DNA of 64,000 nt from Axinella damicornis (GCA_963931865.1 OZ007512.1:4107883-4171882), one strand, 5' to 3'; numbered from the stretch's first letter, positions 11,440 through 22,002 are shown. Notes: a model not told the origin generated them from the letters alone. Translations and numbers: made by a program.

Positions 11440-12402
11440 TATCTTTCACGTGTGTGGATTGTGGATCGGGGTCAAGTGGATCAACCATTAGCCTCTTTCC
11501 CAGGCCGTTGGAAAAATGACCTAGGAACTTATGTGAGTTCAAACTTACCTCCGCCAACAGTACCAATCAAACTTCAGAATGTTGTCACATGACAGTAGTA
11601 TGTGTTGAAATGTTGCAGTCACACCCATTCATCGCATTAGTCGATCACTTGATCGTGCTAGACTGCAAGTGGTGGCGCTCTACACGTTATTTTTTTTGGT
11701 CGACTTTTCCGTTGCAAAACCTACAGCAAAACAATTGCTACCACGAGCAGGAAGGGGCTGTTCTCTCTCGCTGCAAAAATCAGAAGTATCACATGCACTA
11801 ATCCGATATTCACTGCTTGAATGAGCTAATGCAATTGCCGTGAGATTACATCCGTATACGGTTTGTGCTCGCAGAAGTTTCCAGGCCATTTCTCCTATGG
11901 TCAGCGAACGAGGCTAGTCAGCTATAAAAGAGACTCAATTCGACAGTTCCTTTACAGTTAATTACTAAATTTGGTCAACCATCGAGAAAATTGGGGGGGA
12001 AAATGTCTGGACCAGATTGGGCTCATGGCTTGAAACCAGGTGCATTGGAGCGCCTGGTTCGAGGCTAATGCCTAATGTGAGTTCATGACAATCTAAGATC
12101 CACTTGTACAATGGAATTGCATGACTCATATTATACTTGTCCAGGATCTTACTCCTGGTGTGGTGTACTGGTATGCAGTGCAGAGTGGCCCCAATACTAG
12201 TGAACTCTTCCGCTTCACAGCAATGCAAGAGGGGCAGGTGAGATGCAGTCATCTATAAATTATTTTAATTTTGAACCATTTTCATCGCACTCTAGTAGTA
12301 GTTGAGGTGGGAGGAAGGGAGGGAGGGAGAGAGAACAATGGAGAGAGATCAATGGGGAAGGAAGGATGAGGGAGGGTGAGGTAGGGCAGAGAAGGGTGAA
12401 TC

Positions 12403-12794
12403 TAGCCTCGTTCCCAGTCCCACGCCCAGCTTTTCGTCGCTTGCAGTACGGTAAAGCGGGGAGAGCCTGGTACATTTCCTCATGTGAGTGACGTCAAGGG
12501 TAGAAAGGGATAGAAAGACCAGAAGTTGAACGTGGGCGTACGTGGTCTCAGAACAGCAACAAGAGCGAAGGTACCAAGTAAGATACCACACGTATCTAGC
12601 TAGCGGGGGGGGGGCGACTGTCATACTCACCGAGCGTTAAACGTGTAGATGGTTGAATAACACGCAAAACGTTGCGTCCTCGTTCTGAAAATTTTCGATT
12701 ACGTCATGCTCATGTGAGGAAATGTACTAGGCCCTCCCCACTTTACCGTACTGCAAGAGACGGAAAGCTGGGTGATGGCCTGGGAACGAGGCTA
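12403..12794. mobile_element. TAGCCTCG hairpin MITE, long copy, 9-bp TSD GGGTGAATC
   Basis: Begins TAGCCTCGTTCCCAG and ends CTGGGAACGAGGCTA; inner arms also match over tens of bases (GGTACATTTCCTCA against its complement). Flanked on both sides by GGGTGAATC (12394-12402 and 12795-12803). At 392 bp it is the longest copy and contains extra internal sequence. Confidence 0.88.
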
Positions 12795-12869
12795 GGGTGA
12801 ATCCAGTAAACACTGCTTACAACTGCACCGTGACCACATGCATTACCATACAAGTAAACATCCTCCTTC

Positions 12870-13057
12870 CCTCCACCTCCCCTCCACCTCCCTCCCTCTC
12901 CCTCCCTCCCTTCCGCTCTCTATCCCCATCTCTCTCCCTCCCTCCCTCCCTCCCTCCCTCCCTCCCTCCCTCCCTCCATCCCTCCCTCCCTCCCTCACTC
13001 ACTCACTCCTCCCTCCCTCCCTCCCTCCCTCCCTCCCTCCCTCCCTCCCTCCAAACC
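12870..13057. repeat. polypyrimidine tract, mostly (CCCT)n
   Basis: Almost pure C/T on the plus strand with long CCCT runs, immediately before the acceptor of the second phosphatase exon remnant. Open frames across it on both strands are repeat artefacts. Confidence 0.9.
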
Positions 13058-13641
13058 TCTCAAACAGGACTGGTCGCCCGAGTTCTTAGTGTATGGAGAC
13101 ATGGGTCGCCATGGAGGTGCACAGAGCCTTCCTGCTCTCATCTGGAGGTTGCCTCAGGGGACTATACCGCTATACTCCATGTGGGGGATTTTGCCTATGA
13201 CCTTGATAGTGATGGAGGAGTGGTTTGTGAATAGCATTAACCCCACGGTAACCCCATGGTTGTTTAACTTGCTGACAGGGCAAACTCACCAGTCAGAATG
13301 ATGTCTCAGGTTTACTCTCAGTTTGTGGTTACTTGAGCAGACTCTGTTTACATCCACCACCTCTTATTTGCAGCGAGCTTCATTCCTAGGCTGCTCGTAA
13401 GCGGCTAGCTTATGGCTTGCCACAATTAGTGCACACTTTACATGATGGTACATTCTGCAAAAATGGTCGAATCGAGCAATGGCGACACGCAGGAAGGCGT
13501 GGTGCTCATAACTCCACGTGAAAGTGTCAGTGTACTATGACAATCACGATAGTGTTGTCAGCAACTTGGTTCGTCCTCCTCCCCTTAGTACTACAACATT
13601 ACATATTGATCAATTACGGATTACTAGAGAATGTCATTCAC

Positions 13642-13826
13642 TAGCCTCATTCCCAGACCTTCTACTTCTGTAAGCGATCAAAAACTGGAGGCGCAGAAAG
13701 CCTGGGAATGAGGCTAATTCAACCCTAGCCTCGTTCAACCCTAGCCTCGTTCGTAATTGGGGACAAGAGTGCCTGGTATTTTTATTTCCTCTTCTCCCCA
13801 ATTACCGAGCGCCTGGGAACGAGGCT
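13642..13826. mobile_element. two adjacent TAGCCTC hairpin copies, degenerate
   Basis: The first runs from TAGCCTCATTCCCAG (13642) to GGGAATGAGGCTA (13716). The second runs from TAGCCTCGTTC (13742) to GGGAACGAGGCT (about 13826), and its start is preceded by a tandem repeat of TTCAACCCTAGCCTCG. Neither has an intact target duplication that I can see. Confidence 0.65.
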
Positions 13827-15009
13827 GGGTTGTAGCAATTAGTAGAGGGTGAAATTGTTCCGTACGTATAATAGCTACTGCAACAACCACTCGCCCTCCA
13901 GTGCTTTACCACTGGGAGGGCACAGCGCTGTGCACGGGTAGAGACAGTCTCATTCCAGACCTTGGGGAATGGTCTGGGAATGAGACTACACTCGCTACAG
14001 GTATGTCAAATTTGCATGTACCTTGTTCTGACTTGCAGAATGGTGATGAGTTCATGAACCGAATCCAGGACCTCGCAGGTTACCTACCGTACATGACCTG
14101 TCCAAGAAACCATGGTTAGGTTCCAAACAGTGGTCTCACATCTTATCAGCCTAGGATCTGATATATAACTTCCTCTTCTGATTCCCAGAGAGTGGTCACA
14201 ACTTCAGCCACTATCTGAACCATTTCTCAATGCCGTCCACCTCAAGCCCTCACTGGTACTCCTGGGACATTGCTACAGTACACTTTATCAGGTCAGGACG
14301 CCATGCAACGCCTCTCCCTATAGTGTATTTGATCACTTGAAAGTATGAAACAACAGCTGAGGTTTAACAAATCAGAGCTACATTGAGTAGACAGGAGGCA
14401 GGTGGCTGGAGCAAGACCTCCACTACGCCACAGCCCCTGAGAACCAGAGCATCAGGCCATGGATCGATCATCGCCTACGGCCACAGACCCATGTATTGCT
14501 CCAATGTTGATGGAAACGATTGCACCACGTCTATGTGGAATAGTTGTGTGCCAAGTCTGCCGTACGCACAAGCACATAGTCTCACACCCAGGCCTTCTCA
14601 TCCCAGCGATTGTCGCTTGCAGTACTAACACGGGGGAAGGCCTGGTAACACTCGCCATGTGCAGTGATGTACGTGGACGTTGGATGGACGTGTGGAGGAG
14701 TATTTGGCACATTCTTTCTGTACAGCTCTGGGGCGCTTTCTGGACCCAAGAAACATCGCCAAGACTGCCTGATGTTGACCGCTCAGTCACTCAGTGGTGC
14801 AGGCTGCAATCAGTAGAGCAGTCACTTGTGGTTTTCCAAGAATGTGCCACTCCTCCACACATCCACCCAACATCCATGTACGTCACTGCGGTGACTGCAC
14901 TTGGTGAGTTTTACCAGGCCTTCCCCCACGCGTTAGTACTGCAACCAACAAACGCTGGGGTCAGAAGGCCTGGGTACAAGTCTACATGCGCGCACTACAT
15001 CATAACATA

Positions 15010-15042
<33 letters not shown>
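15010..15042. repeat. (CA)n microsatellite at a broken kinase fragment
   Basis: About 16 CA units directly abut the truncated C-terminal end of the kinase fragment at 15050-15311, so it marks the duplication or deletion breakpoint. Confidence 0.9.
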
Positions 15043-15044
<2 letters not shown>

Positions 15045-15049
15045 CTCCA

Positions 15050-15311
15050 GGAATTGGGACTCGGGATCCCTACTCACCCCCAAGTACTGCACGATGTGGG
15101 GGTGTCTGACACCACTCAGAAATTGGCACTCTTGCTCAAATCGCTCCATGATCTTACGTGTACCTGGGTCATTCATCTCAAATAGCGTTGGGTGAAGAAT
15201 CTTAGTGGCACATGGTAGCTCATCACACAGAGCTCTGTAGCTCTGTTCCATATGATATCCGACACCAAGGGAGGAAGATTTGATGATTCGGACGATCTGA
15301 TAGCCAAAGGA
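15050..15311 (-). pseudogene. kinase-domain N-lobe fragment of the kinase/kelch family
   Basis: Reads FGYQIVRIIKSSSLGVG, ALCDELPCATKILHPTLFE, RFEQECQFLSGVRHPHIVQYLGVSRDPES, nearly identical to residues 8-90 of the intact genes further along. The start MAQPQGH is missing. The glycine loop is altered (GVGYHMEQSY where intact copies read GVGSYGAVY), and the frame runs into the CA microsatellite after RDPES. No C-lobe, coil or kelch part is present here. It is a leftover of the duplication block whose intact version is the 36.4-40.8 kb region. Confidence 0.85.
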
Positions 15312-15680
15312 GAGGTATGTTATTGCAGCATGGCCGTGTCTGGGCTCAGTTGTAGAAAGGCCTTGGTGGCACAGCATGGGAGGCCGAGTTTTATCCTACT
15401 TGTTTGCCGTCTATGGACTTTTAACAAGCCATCTCACCTTGCATGGTCTCCATTTCCATTTTTCAGCTGCACTGGACTGACCTTTCCGAGATTCTCGATT
15501 GAAAGTTTGTTAATTTGTGGGTGCATGTGATTAGAGCCACCTCTGGGATCAGTTTCGAGCCCAACAGCAAGTGAAATTAGGGTACTATTGAAGGCTCTTG
15601 AGGCTGAAAATGACCTCTTGAAATGCTGTGAGTTGTTAACGGTTAACAGGTGAAGCATTTGTGACCACTTTCCTTTCGGT

Positions 15681-15681
<1 letters not shown>

Positions 15682-15723
<42 letters not shown>

Positions 15724-15761
15724 CACACACACACACACACGCACACACACACACACACACA
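15682..15761. repeat. (CA)n microsatellite with CG interruptions
   Basis: About 40 CA units interrupted by GCAC. The same array type occurs upstream (plus-strand right) of kinase/kelch copies at 33.1, 39.5 and 57.8 kb, always followed by the GGTCATGGA module. Confidence 0.92.
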
Positions 15762-16020
15762 AAGGCCCAGTTGCTCAGTTGTTGGTCATGGAGGCAGTGT
15801 ACCTCGATCGATCCTGCACTACAGGTGAGCCACCCAAGATGATAACTATGGGTATACACAAATTCCTAGACCTCTAGTTCAGTTCACACACACAAAGGCC
15901 CAGTTGCTCAGTTGTTGGTCATGGAGGCAGTGTACCTCGATCGATCCTGCACTACAGGTGAGCCACCCAAGATGATAACTATGGGTATACACAAATTCCT
16001 AGACCTCTAGTTCAGTTCAC
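15761..16020 (+). repeat. tandem 133-bp duplication of an exon-like module
   Basis: The stretch starting AAAGGCCCAGTTGCTCAG at 15761 repeats at 15894 with no difference that I can see over its length. Each unit contains GGTCATGGAGGCAGTG and ends its exon-like part with CACTACAG followed by a GTGAGCC donor-like site. The module recurs singly at 33.28, 39.64 and 57.87 kb. Confidence 0.8.
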
Positions 16021-16428
16021 AGTGAACCCTACTCAGCTAGCTACCATCAGCTGCAGCAACTTTAAAAGGACATTCTCTGTCTGCAGTTTCACAGGTCACT
16101 TGCACAAAAGACTTCTGAATCACCTGCTAAGCATATTCACTGCTGGTTGCCTACACCATCATACTGCTGGGACGGTGGTCATAGAACCATTGTGGGAGTG
16201 CACTCTTACTGTGATAGACTCTTGGTGTGCTTGGGTATATACCATGAGTGCAGGGTTCTATCTAGGATTTAGAAAATTTTGGCCTTCTCAGAGTGGTTCT
16301 GAGGCACTCTGAGACAAAATTGAGGTCATAGTATGGAAATGCTATGCAGTGTAACATGAGACGGTACAAAGCACACAGGTGTAGCTACATGCTGCAGTTC
16401 CTGACGCTACTTCACTGTCAGAAATTGG

Positions 16429-16431
<3 letters not shown>

Positions 16432-16466
<35 letters not shown>
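16432..16466. repeat. 35-base G homopolymer
   Basis: Uninterrupted plus-strand G run, absent from the paralogous position near 40 kb. Its length is likely uncertain in any assembly. Confidence 0.9.
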
Positions 16467-16467
<1 letters not shown>

Positions 16468-16611
16468 AGCTGGAGTGTTTGGGCCCCCAGTAGATAGAAC
16501 CCTGGAGTGGGTACATTGTATTCATACTGCTGGGACGGTGGTCATAGAACCATTATGGGAGTGTGCTCTTACTGTGATAGATTCTTGAGTGGGTACACTG
16601 TATTTGCACAG

Positions 16612-16693
16612 GTGGGTGTGAAGAGGGAAGAGGTGGAGGGAGAAGATCCTAACCAAATTCGAAATCGATTTGGGATTGAAAGTGACCACGTAT
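16612..16693 (+). other. exon-like GTGGGTGTG module, copy 1
   Basis: After a GCACAG acceptor-like site, a frame reads VGVKREEVEGEDPNQ and ends at a TGA. Homologous pieces after ACAG sites occur at 34109, 40103 and 60588. Together with the GGTCATGGA module it looks like the 3' end of a repeatedly duplicated plus-strand gene or transcribed spacer; the product is unknown. Confidence 0.35.
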
Positions 16694-16936
16694 GACCCTG
16701 AACATGATAATACCCTGGACAGTGCTACCAGGGGCATTCCAGGGCTTTTGTCATGATTGGAGAAGTCTACAATATGGCATATGCATCGTTTAGAGACAAA
16801 CCCTAGCATTAATTTTTGTGGTCTGTAGCTACACTCAGTCCTAGTAAATTCATTCTTTGTTATGACATAGACCATTGATGTCTCCTACTCTGGTTTCTCT
16901 ATCTGTGCAGTTTCCATAATATTATAATATGTTTTG

Positions 16937-17024
16937 TAGCCTTGTTCCCAGGCCGTCTCCCGCTACGTTTTTAGTCGCATACGTGACTAAATGCGAGGTG
17001 GGAGACAGCCTGGGAACGAGGCTA
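16937..17024. mobile_element. TAGCC hairpin MITE, 9-bp TSD TATGTTTTG
   Basis: 88-bp near-perfect hairpin from TAGCCTTGTTCCCAGGC to GCCTGGGAACGAGGCTA, flanked by TATGTTTTG at 16928-16936 and 17025-17033. The paralogous sequence near 40.35 kb lacks it, where TAAGTTTTGACCTG reads straight through. Confidence 0.92.
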
Positions 17025-17248
17025 TATGTTTTGACCTGCATAACTTCGATGTACATGTTTATGTTCTGAGGTGAAATGGCTGATCACCTAATTAGCTTTA
17101 CACATCTGAAAATTAAGGCACACACGACGTGTACATCAGTAAGATTGTGTACGAAAAATGAGCATGAAGAAGGCATGATTCCAGCATGAAAACAGTAATT
17201 GATAAGAAATGTTAATGAATCCTTGTTTTCAATCAAACTGGCACATGA

Positions 17249-17415
17249 TTATGGATATATAATCTCCTCTCAGAACACCCAGGGCAGAGTACTGTCCTGA
17301 GATGGTCTTCATCAGCCTTATTCGATCCACTTTGGAGTCCATTCCGAGCTCGTGCTGCAGTTTGGGCTCATCACACTCCACCAGTACCTCCCCGTCGATG
17401 GATTGCTCTGCAAAT
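17249..17415 (-). pseudogene. SAM-domain exon fragment, copy of the GAREM-like last exon
   Basis: Reads FAEQSIDGEVLVECDEPKLQ, HELGMDSKVDRIRLMKTI and SGQYSALGVLR, almost identical to the SAM exon at 40536-40757. The first SAM helix (MELLDVLGMTKYHE in the intact exon) is missing; a C-rich simple sequence takes its place upstream. No other exon of the gene is nearby, so this is a duplication remnant rather than a gene. Confidence 0.85.
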
Positions 17416-17824
17416 ATCTCTAGCCCTATACCCCCCTCGCACCCCTCATTGCCCACTCCAGCCCCACCCCCACTCCCAATGCTCCAATCCCAGCCCCACA
17501 CCGGCCCCACCGAGACCCGAATTGAAGTATAAGTATAGTTGACCCTTGTAGGCTAGCTTCTACCTCATACCATAGATAATAGAGCTCTATTATCTATGCT
17601 CATACTAACGTGGTAAATGCACTGCACCAGCCATCCTTCGCAAATTACGTACTTGTCGCCACCCGTAGTACCTGGGGGTGATGGAATGGAGTCTGGGAAC
17701 GAGGTTGTCACTGTTAGCTGTCGAGGTTGGAGGAAATTTAAAGTAGCGGAGGTAATCTGTAATGGTCTGGATGAGCCTGGGAACGAGGCTAACAGGAACA
17801 GGGTGAGTGCAACAGTAGTATTAT

Positions 17825-18278
17825 CAGAGATGCCAACTACTTAGCAAATAAATGAGTGAAATGTGCTGTGAAAATGCGTGAGATTGTGCTAGAATGCGTG
17901 ATGCATGCTACTGTAACAGCTCAAAAGTGCGCACAGCAGTTCATTCCAGTTGCTGTTGCTTCATCAATTGCTTTTGTCCTTAGCAGAAGTCTCCACCACT
18001 CAACATTTTCCAGATTGACAAAGTGGTAGCGCCTGCGTTTATCCTCTTCGATGTGGATCGACACAGGATAGGAGGCCATTTATGTCGCTCGAATTGCGGT
18101 CGTCCTTGTCTGTATGTCTCAAACAACCACGTGTTATGTACGCGTACCATATTCCTAGGCCCCACCCACAAAGTAGGCCTGAACGGCTAGCTACTAATGC
18201 GTGAGATTAGCGTGAGAGCGTGAGATTGCGGACGAATGCGTGAGTCTCACGCGCAATGCGTGAGAGTTGGCATGTCTG
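17825..18278. mobile_element. 454-bp nonautonomous DNA transposon with CAGA.ATGCCAACT termini
   Basis: Begins CAGAGATGCCAACT and ends AGTTGGCATGTCTG, a 14-bp terminal inverted repeat with one mismatch. TATTAT flanks both ends (17819-17824 and 18279-18284). Many GCGTGAG words sit near both ends. The paralogous site near 52.79 kb is empty. It has no coding capacity. Confidence 0.85.
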
Positions 18279-18902
18279 TATTATAAGCTAGCCTAGGCCT
18301 CGTACCTAGGCCCCGCCCAAAAAACAACGTGTGTGATATCCATGGTTTGCGCATGCGTTTAATTTCCCAGAATCTTGGGACTACTGTGTTACTTCCATAC
18401 AACCGCAATGTCAAAATTGTCTGCTATTGCTATAATAATTATATTATGGTCCGTGAGGTTTTCCCGGGAGTTTGAAGGATTAGGGGCTGTGCATATGCGC
18501 ATAGCACGGGTAGAGTGATCAGTTTGTGTCTGTGGAGCACACAAAAATCAGCAGTTTGAGCAGTGAAGGCCTTGTTGAAGGCTTAGTTCAGGATAGAAGT
18601 GTCAGAATTCAGCATCCAGTCGAGAGGCTGAGAAAAGCTGACAGTGTGTGAAAGTCTTGTTTCTAATTTATACAACTTGACCACACCCTGTTTCTATAAC
18701 TTTACTGCTGCAACTTACGGCATCTCATTCTGCATGCTAACATCGCTGTATTAAAATCGGTAGGCCTAGCTAGCTCATCGTGTATGCTGAGTTGGTGGTA
18801 GGCCTGCTTTATCATGTCAAAGTAGTGCACAGGGTACGTGTTCTGCTGTTGGACTGAGGCTGGTTAATGGCATATTCCCCTTGTGTTTAAGAGGTGGAAT
18901 AT

Positions 18903-19009
18903 TAGCCTCGTTCCCAGGCTCCTTCCCAGCTTTTTGTCACATACTGTACAAAAAACGGTTTTTGTACAGTATGCGACAAAAGCTGGGCAGGAGCCTGGGA
19001 ACGAGGCTA
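18903..19009. mobile_element. TAGCC hairpin MITE, 9-bp TSD GTGGAATAT
   Basis: 107 bp, arms TAGCCTCGTTCCCAGGC... against ...GCCTGGGAACGAGGCTA with a long inner palindrome around TTTTTGTACAGTATG. Flanked by GTGGAATAT at 18894-18902 and 19010-19018. The duplicate block at about 53.45 kb has no hairpin at this place. Confidence 0.93.
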
Positions 19010-19089
19010 GTGGAATATGACAGCCATCACTTTCTTCTTGTGTACGGAGAAACGATATGTGGGAGTTAGTGCAAGGCTGCAATCCTCTA

Positions 19090-19376
19090 TCCCCTCTCAT
19101 ACCTCACCTCCCCCTCTCCTCTCCTCCCCTCCCCCTCTCCTCTCCTCTCCTCTCCTCCCCATCCTCTCCTCCCCTCTTCATCTCCTCTCCTCTCCTCCCC
19201 CTCTCCTCTCCTCCCCTCCCCCTCCCCTCCCCTCCCCTCCCCCTCTCCTCTCCTCTCCTCCCTTCCCCCTCTCCTCTCCTCCCCTATCCTCTCCTCCCCT
19301 CTTCATCTCCTCCCCTCCCCTCCCCTTCCATCCCCTCTCCTCTCCTCCCCTCGCCCTCTCCTCCACCTGCTACCCA
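19090..19376. repeat. CTCC-rich polypyrimidine tract
   Basis: Nearly pure C/T (CTCCTCTCCTCCCC blocks). Paralogous tracts lie at 53580-53940 and 62812-62950 and are followed by the same ACTACCAGAACCC-type sequence. Open frames on both strands are artefacts. Confidence 0.9.
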
Positions 19377-19617
19377 CTCCTCAGGCTACCAGAACCCCAT
19401 GTTCCCTTGTGGAACTCTGCGGTGTGATGGTTCCCTGGGTTTGCCCAGTGCTATCACAAGGGAAGGAGGATGGAGTTAAAATTCAACCTGAGTCACTCGT
19501 GCTGACAGTAACTGTTCATGATGAGTGCTGCTGCTGCTGCTGAGGATAACCACTCTGAACCAGGAGCTGTTTGCTGTCAAGTGAGTTTGAGGGGGACTCA
19601 TTCAACAGAGTCTAATG

Positions 19618-19620
<3 letters not shown>

Positions 19621-19666
<46 letters not shown>

Positions 19667-19674
19667 GGGGGGGG
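19621..19674. repeat. (TG)n followed by G homopolymer
   Basis: Compound tract, about 14 TG units then about 25 G. The partner block has the same compound tract at 54183-54229. Confidence 0.92.
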
Positions 19675-20163
19675 ACTACTGCATGGCAGTGTCTACTTGT
19701 TGTGCGCCATGTGTCAGTGCAGTGCAATTCGGGAATGATTGCATGAGTGATGCATTGCAATAGGTGAAACCGAGTGTACTTTGCCTTCCTGAATATATAT
19801 ATATGAGTGCAAAACTTGTATATACTGCAAACCATGGTATCACCTATAGCTGGACTGCTCTCTTCCAACAAAGAATAATCAATAGTATACACGAAAAACA
19901 ATGTCATGACAGAATCTATGAATGCACGACTTCGAAGACCCTTCCTACGCTAGAGAAGTGGCCATGCTGTTTGCACCCTTTTGTACCCACCCACCTCCCC
20001 CTGTCCCGCCCTTACTGCTCACGCAGAACCTAAGTCCCAAGGGCATTGCTGGATGTGACATCCTGAAGCTGAAAGTCTCATGACGCATATGTGCGTCATT
20101 GGTTGGTAAAGGGTTAACCTTTGCAAAAAATGACAGTGAATTAAAATAATGGTATGCAACATG

Positions 20164-21204
20164 CTATTCTTGAACAGCTGCGATTTCCACTATGTCAGTC
20201 CTAGAACCAAACAGGGCACCTGACGTGCGTATGTAGCCTCCCACCACTATCAGTTTGTTGCCAGGGAGGACTGCTACTAGAGTGTCATATCGTGCGGTGG
20301 GCATGTGGCTGATGACCTCCCAGGAGTTGGTTGCTGGGTTGTACTGGTGAATGGCAGTAGTGTAGCTATTGTCATCATGCCCACCAACTGCTAGCAGCTG
20401 TCTACAGAGGGTGGCACAGCTGGATAAGTGAACTGGGAGATCGGCGACTCGGTGCCAGACTTCTTGCAGAGTCAAGGTCTCCAACCTTGCTCCTGGTGAC
20501 TGAGGTCGACAAGACTGCAGTAGGTCAGCCATGGAACAAGCAAGCACTGATCTTGGTTCATTCCTCGTGTCATACCCCAGCAAGTAGATGCGGTCTTGGC
20601 AGATTGTTGCTGAAGCGTACAGGAGTGCAAAAGGTAGACTGCTGGCAGTGGACCACTGTAGAGTCTCTGTGTCCATCGATTCTACTGTGTGCAGTGCAAA
20701 GTATTCCCCTCCACCTCCTGCCACGACCAGGGACTTTCCACTGCACACAGCTGCAGTGCCATAACGTTTGGTTGGCATGGGTGGGAAGCGCTCCACCCAC
20801 TTCCCCTCACCAGTCAAACTGAAGAGTTGGTTTGTAACATTTCTACCCGGCCCTCCCCCGATGGCAGTCAGGAGACCACTGACTACTGCCAGGCTGCAAT
20901 AACTGTGAGGAATCTGAGGGAGTGAGGACCACATCTGTTTGTCAGAGTCATAGGAGTACACACGATTGGAATTGTAGTTATTAAAGTAAGCCATGTTGCC
21001 ATCAACCACACATGATGGTTTTGACATCGTACCTGGAGCTCTCCCACACTTCCTCCAGTGTAAGCCGAGTGGTCCCTTTCTTGCACTCTGACCTCTGACC
21101 TGGAGTTTGGCTGTTGGCTGATCATAGGTCTGCTGCTGCAGCTCCCTGATTTGCCGGCCCTTTGCCGCAAGACCTTGCTCAAGGTTATGAATTTGTACAA
21201 CAGT
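20164..21204 (-). pseudogene. truncated kinase/kelch paralog A: coil end plus kelch propeller only
   Basis: Intact frame for the C-terminal half of the family. It opens at IHNLEQGLAAKGRQIRELQQ, then has SARKGPLGLHWRKCGRAPG, and about six kelch-type repeats (VYSYDSDKQMWSSLP, LTGEGKWVERFPPMP, MDTETLQWSTASSLP, VWHRVADLP, QYNPATNSWEVISHMP, each preceded by hydrophobic and GG segments), ending VEIAAVQE. No kinase domain is present upstream. Homology to the other copies stops at about 21205, and a MITE copy sits at 21238-21325. The frame can be read further upstream only through non-homologous sequence and the MITE. It could still be expressed as a propeller-only protein if a new promoter exists, but the simplest reading is a 5'-truncated duplicate of the 54.8-57.3 kb gene. 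Confidence 0.75.
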
Positions 21205-21237
21205 GGGCGCCTCTCTTGTTATGTACGTAGGAGTGCA

Positions 21238-21325
21238 TAGCCTCGTTCCCAGGCCTCCACCCCAGCTTTTGTCACTTGCAGTATGAAAAGCGCCGAGCTG
21301 GGGTGGAGGCCTGGAAACGAGGCTA
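21238..21325. mobile_element. TAGCC hairpin MITE beside truncated kelch gene A
   Basis: TAGCCTCGTTCCCAGGCC to GGCCTGGAAACGAGGCTA with long GC-rich arms. GAGTGCA occurs on both sides (21231-21237 and 21327-21333), an imperfect trace of the 9-bp duplication seen at other copies. Confidence 0.8.
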
Positions 21326-21964
21326 TGAGTGCAGACGCACGTTTGTAACTGAAACCAGTGACGAAATGTTCTAGAAAGGAACAACAATATATCTACTACC
21401 ACAAAGTAACCACAATTGGTCGGTTTGTCCATGCAGCAACATCTCTCAGGTATAACTTATGCCTTGCCCGAAATGGGATTTGGTGACTAGGACAATGTGC
21501 TGTACTATGAAGACTGTGCTCCTGTTAAGTAAATTCCGCCTAAGTGTTGAAGGTGATCAAGTGGGCATGAACGTGCCCCACCCATTGGGTACAAGATATG
21601 TAAGATGGAGTTGTACTGAACTGTTTTATGCCATCACCCCCTACCTTGTTCCCTTACTTATTGCTGTTCTGCTGTCCCTACAACTCCATACATTTTTTAC
21701 ACTTGTGGACTTAGTTTCACTATGGAAAAGAATTATTTTGGCCCTTACGATTGAAGAGCTGCTTTGAATGTAATTAAAGTTGCTTTGCTCGCTTCAGCTG
21801 CTACTCACTGATTGCATCCACACATGCTGCTCCCAGTGTAGTCTGACGTCTTGTGGCGTTTGTGTTAGCACGACACACAATATAGTGCATTATAATTATT
21901 CTGAAGCACCTAAGTTAATGTGGAGTGGTCCGCTATGAGCCAGGTGTTAACAGTTCATCATTTC

Positions 21965-22002
21965 AATGCAACGTTTCGACCCTACTGGGTCTTCTTCAGG
22001 TG
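21965..22002 (-). ncRNA. hammerhead-ribozyme-like core, copy 1
   Basis: On the minus strand: CUGAAGA (complement of 21993-21999), a 5-bp helix GACCC/GGGUC with a short loop, GAAA (complement of 21974-21977), then CGUU. This is the CUGANGA-helix-GAAA order of a type I hammerhead with a minimal stem III, as described from Penelope-like retroelements. Stem I pairing is weak here, so activity is doubtful. Confidence 0.4.

Larger units (their letters stand above)
12145..14560 (+). pseudogene. decayed purple acid phosphatase (acid phosphatase type 7-like) gene
   Basis: Exon remnants follow the family order. 12145-12237 (DLTPGVVYWYAVQSG, SELFRFTA) is the end of the N-terminal fibronectin-like domain. 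13068 to about 13220 carries YGDMGRHGGAQSLPAL and LHVGDFAYDLDSDGG, two metal-binding motifs. 14039-14114 is DEFMNRIQDLAGYLPYMTC; 14189-14291 is NFSHYLNHFSMPSTSSPHWYSWD. About 14380-14550 is WLEQDLHYATAPENQSIRPWI and YGHRPMYCSN. Lesions: a reading-frame change inside the second exon near 13140, RNHG instead of the metal-binding GNHE at the end of the third, an in-frame TAG at 14388-14390, and a 4-bp GATC duplication at 14462-14469 that shifts the frame before GHRPMYCSN. The C-terminal part is not found. The first intron holds a 392-bp MITE and a long CCCT tract. A metallophosphoesterase secreted or lysosomal in live relatives; this copy should be inactive. Confidence 0.8.
17670..21205. repeat. 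segmental duplication, copy 1 (partner 52235-55840)
   Basis: Shared landmarks in the same order: GATGGAATGGAGTCTGGGAACG, CCTCGTACCTAGGCCCC, a TTTGCGCAT block, CATCTCATTCTGCATGC, the CTCC polypyrimidine tract, the AGAGTCTAATGGTG plus GT/G tract, and then the kelch gene itself. Copy 1 holds insertions (454-bp TIR element, 107-bp MITE) missing from copy 2. Copy 1 stops inside the coiled coil; copy 2 continues into a kinase domain. Confidence 0.85.

Noticed and set aside
19017..19479. Serine/proline-rich ORFs in the CTCC tracts (also 53515-54036 and 62634-63107)
   Set aside because: Low-complexity translation of polypyrimidine sequence.
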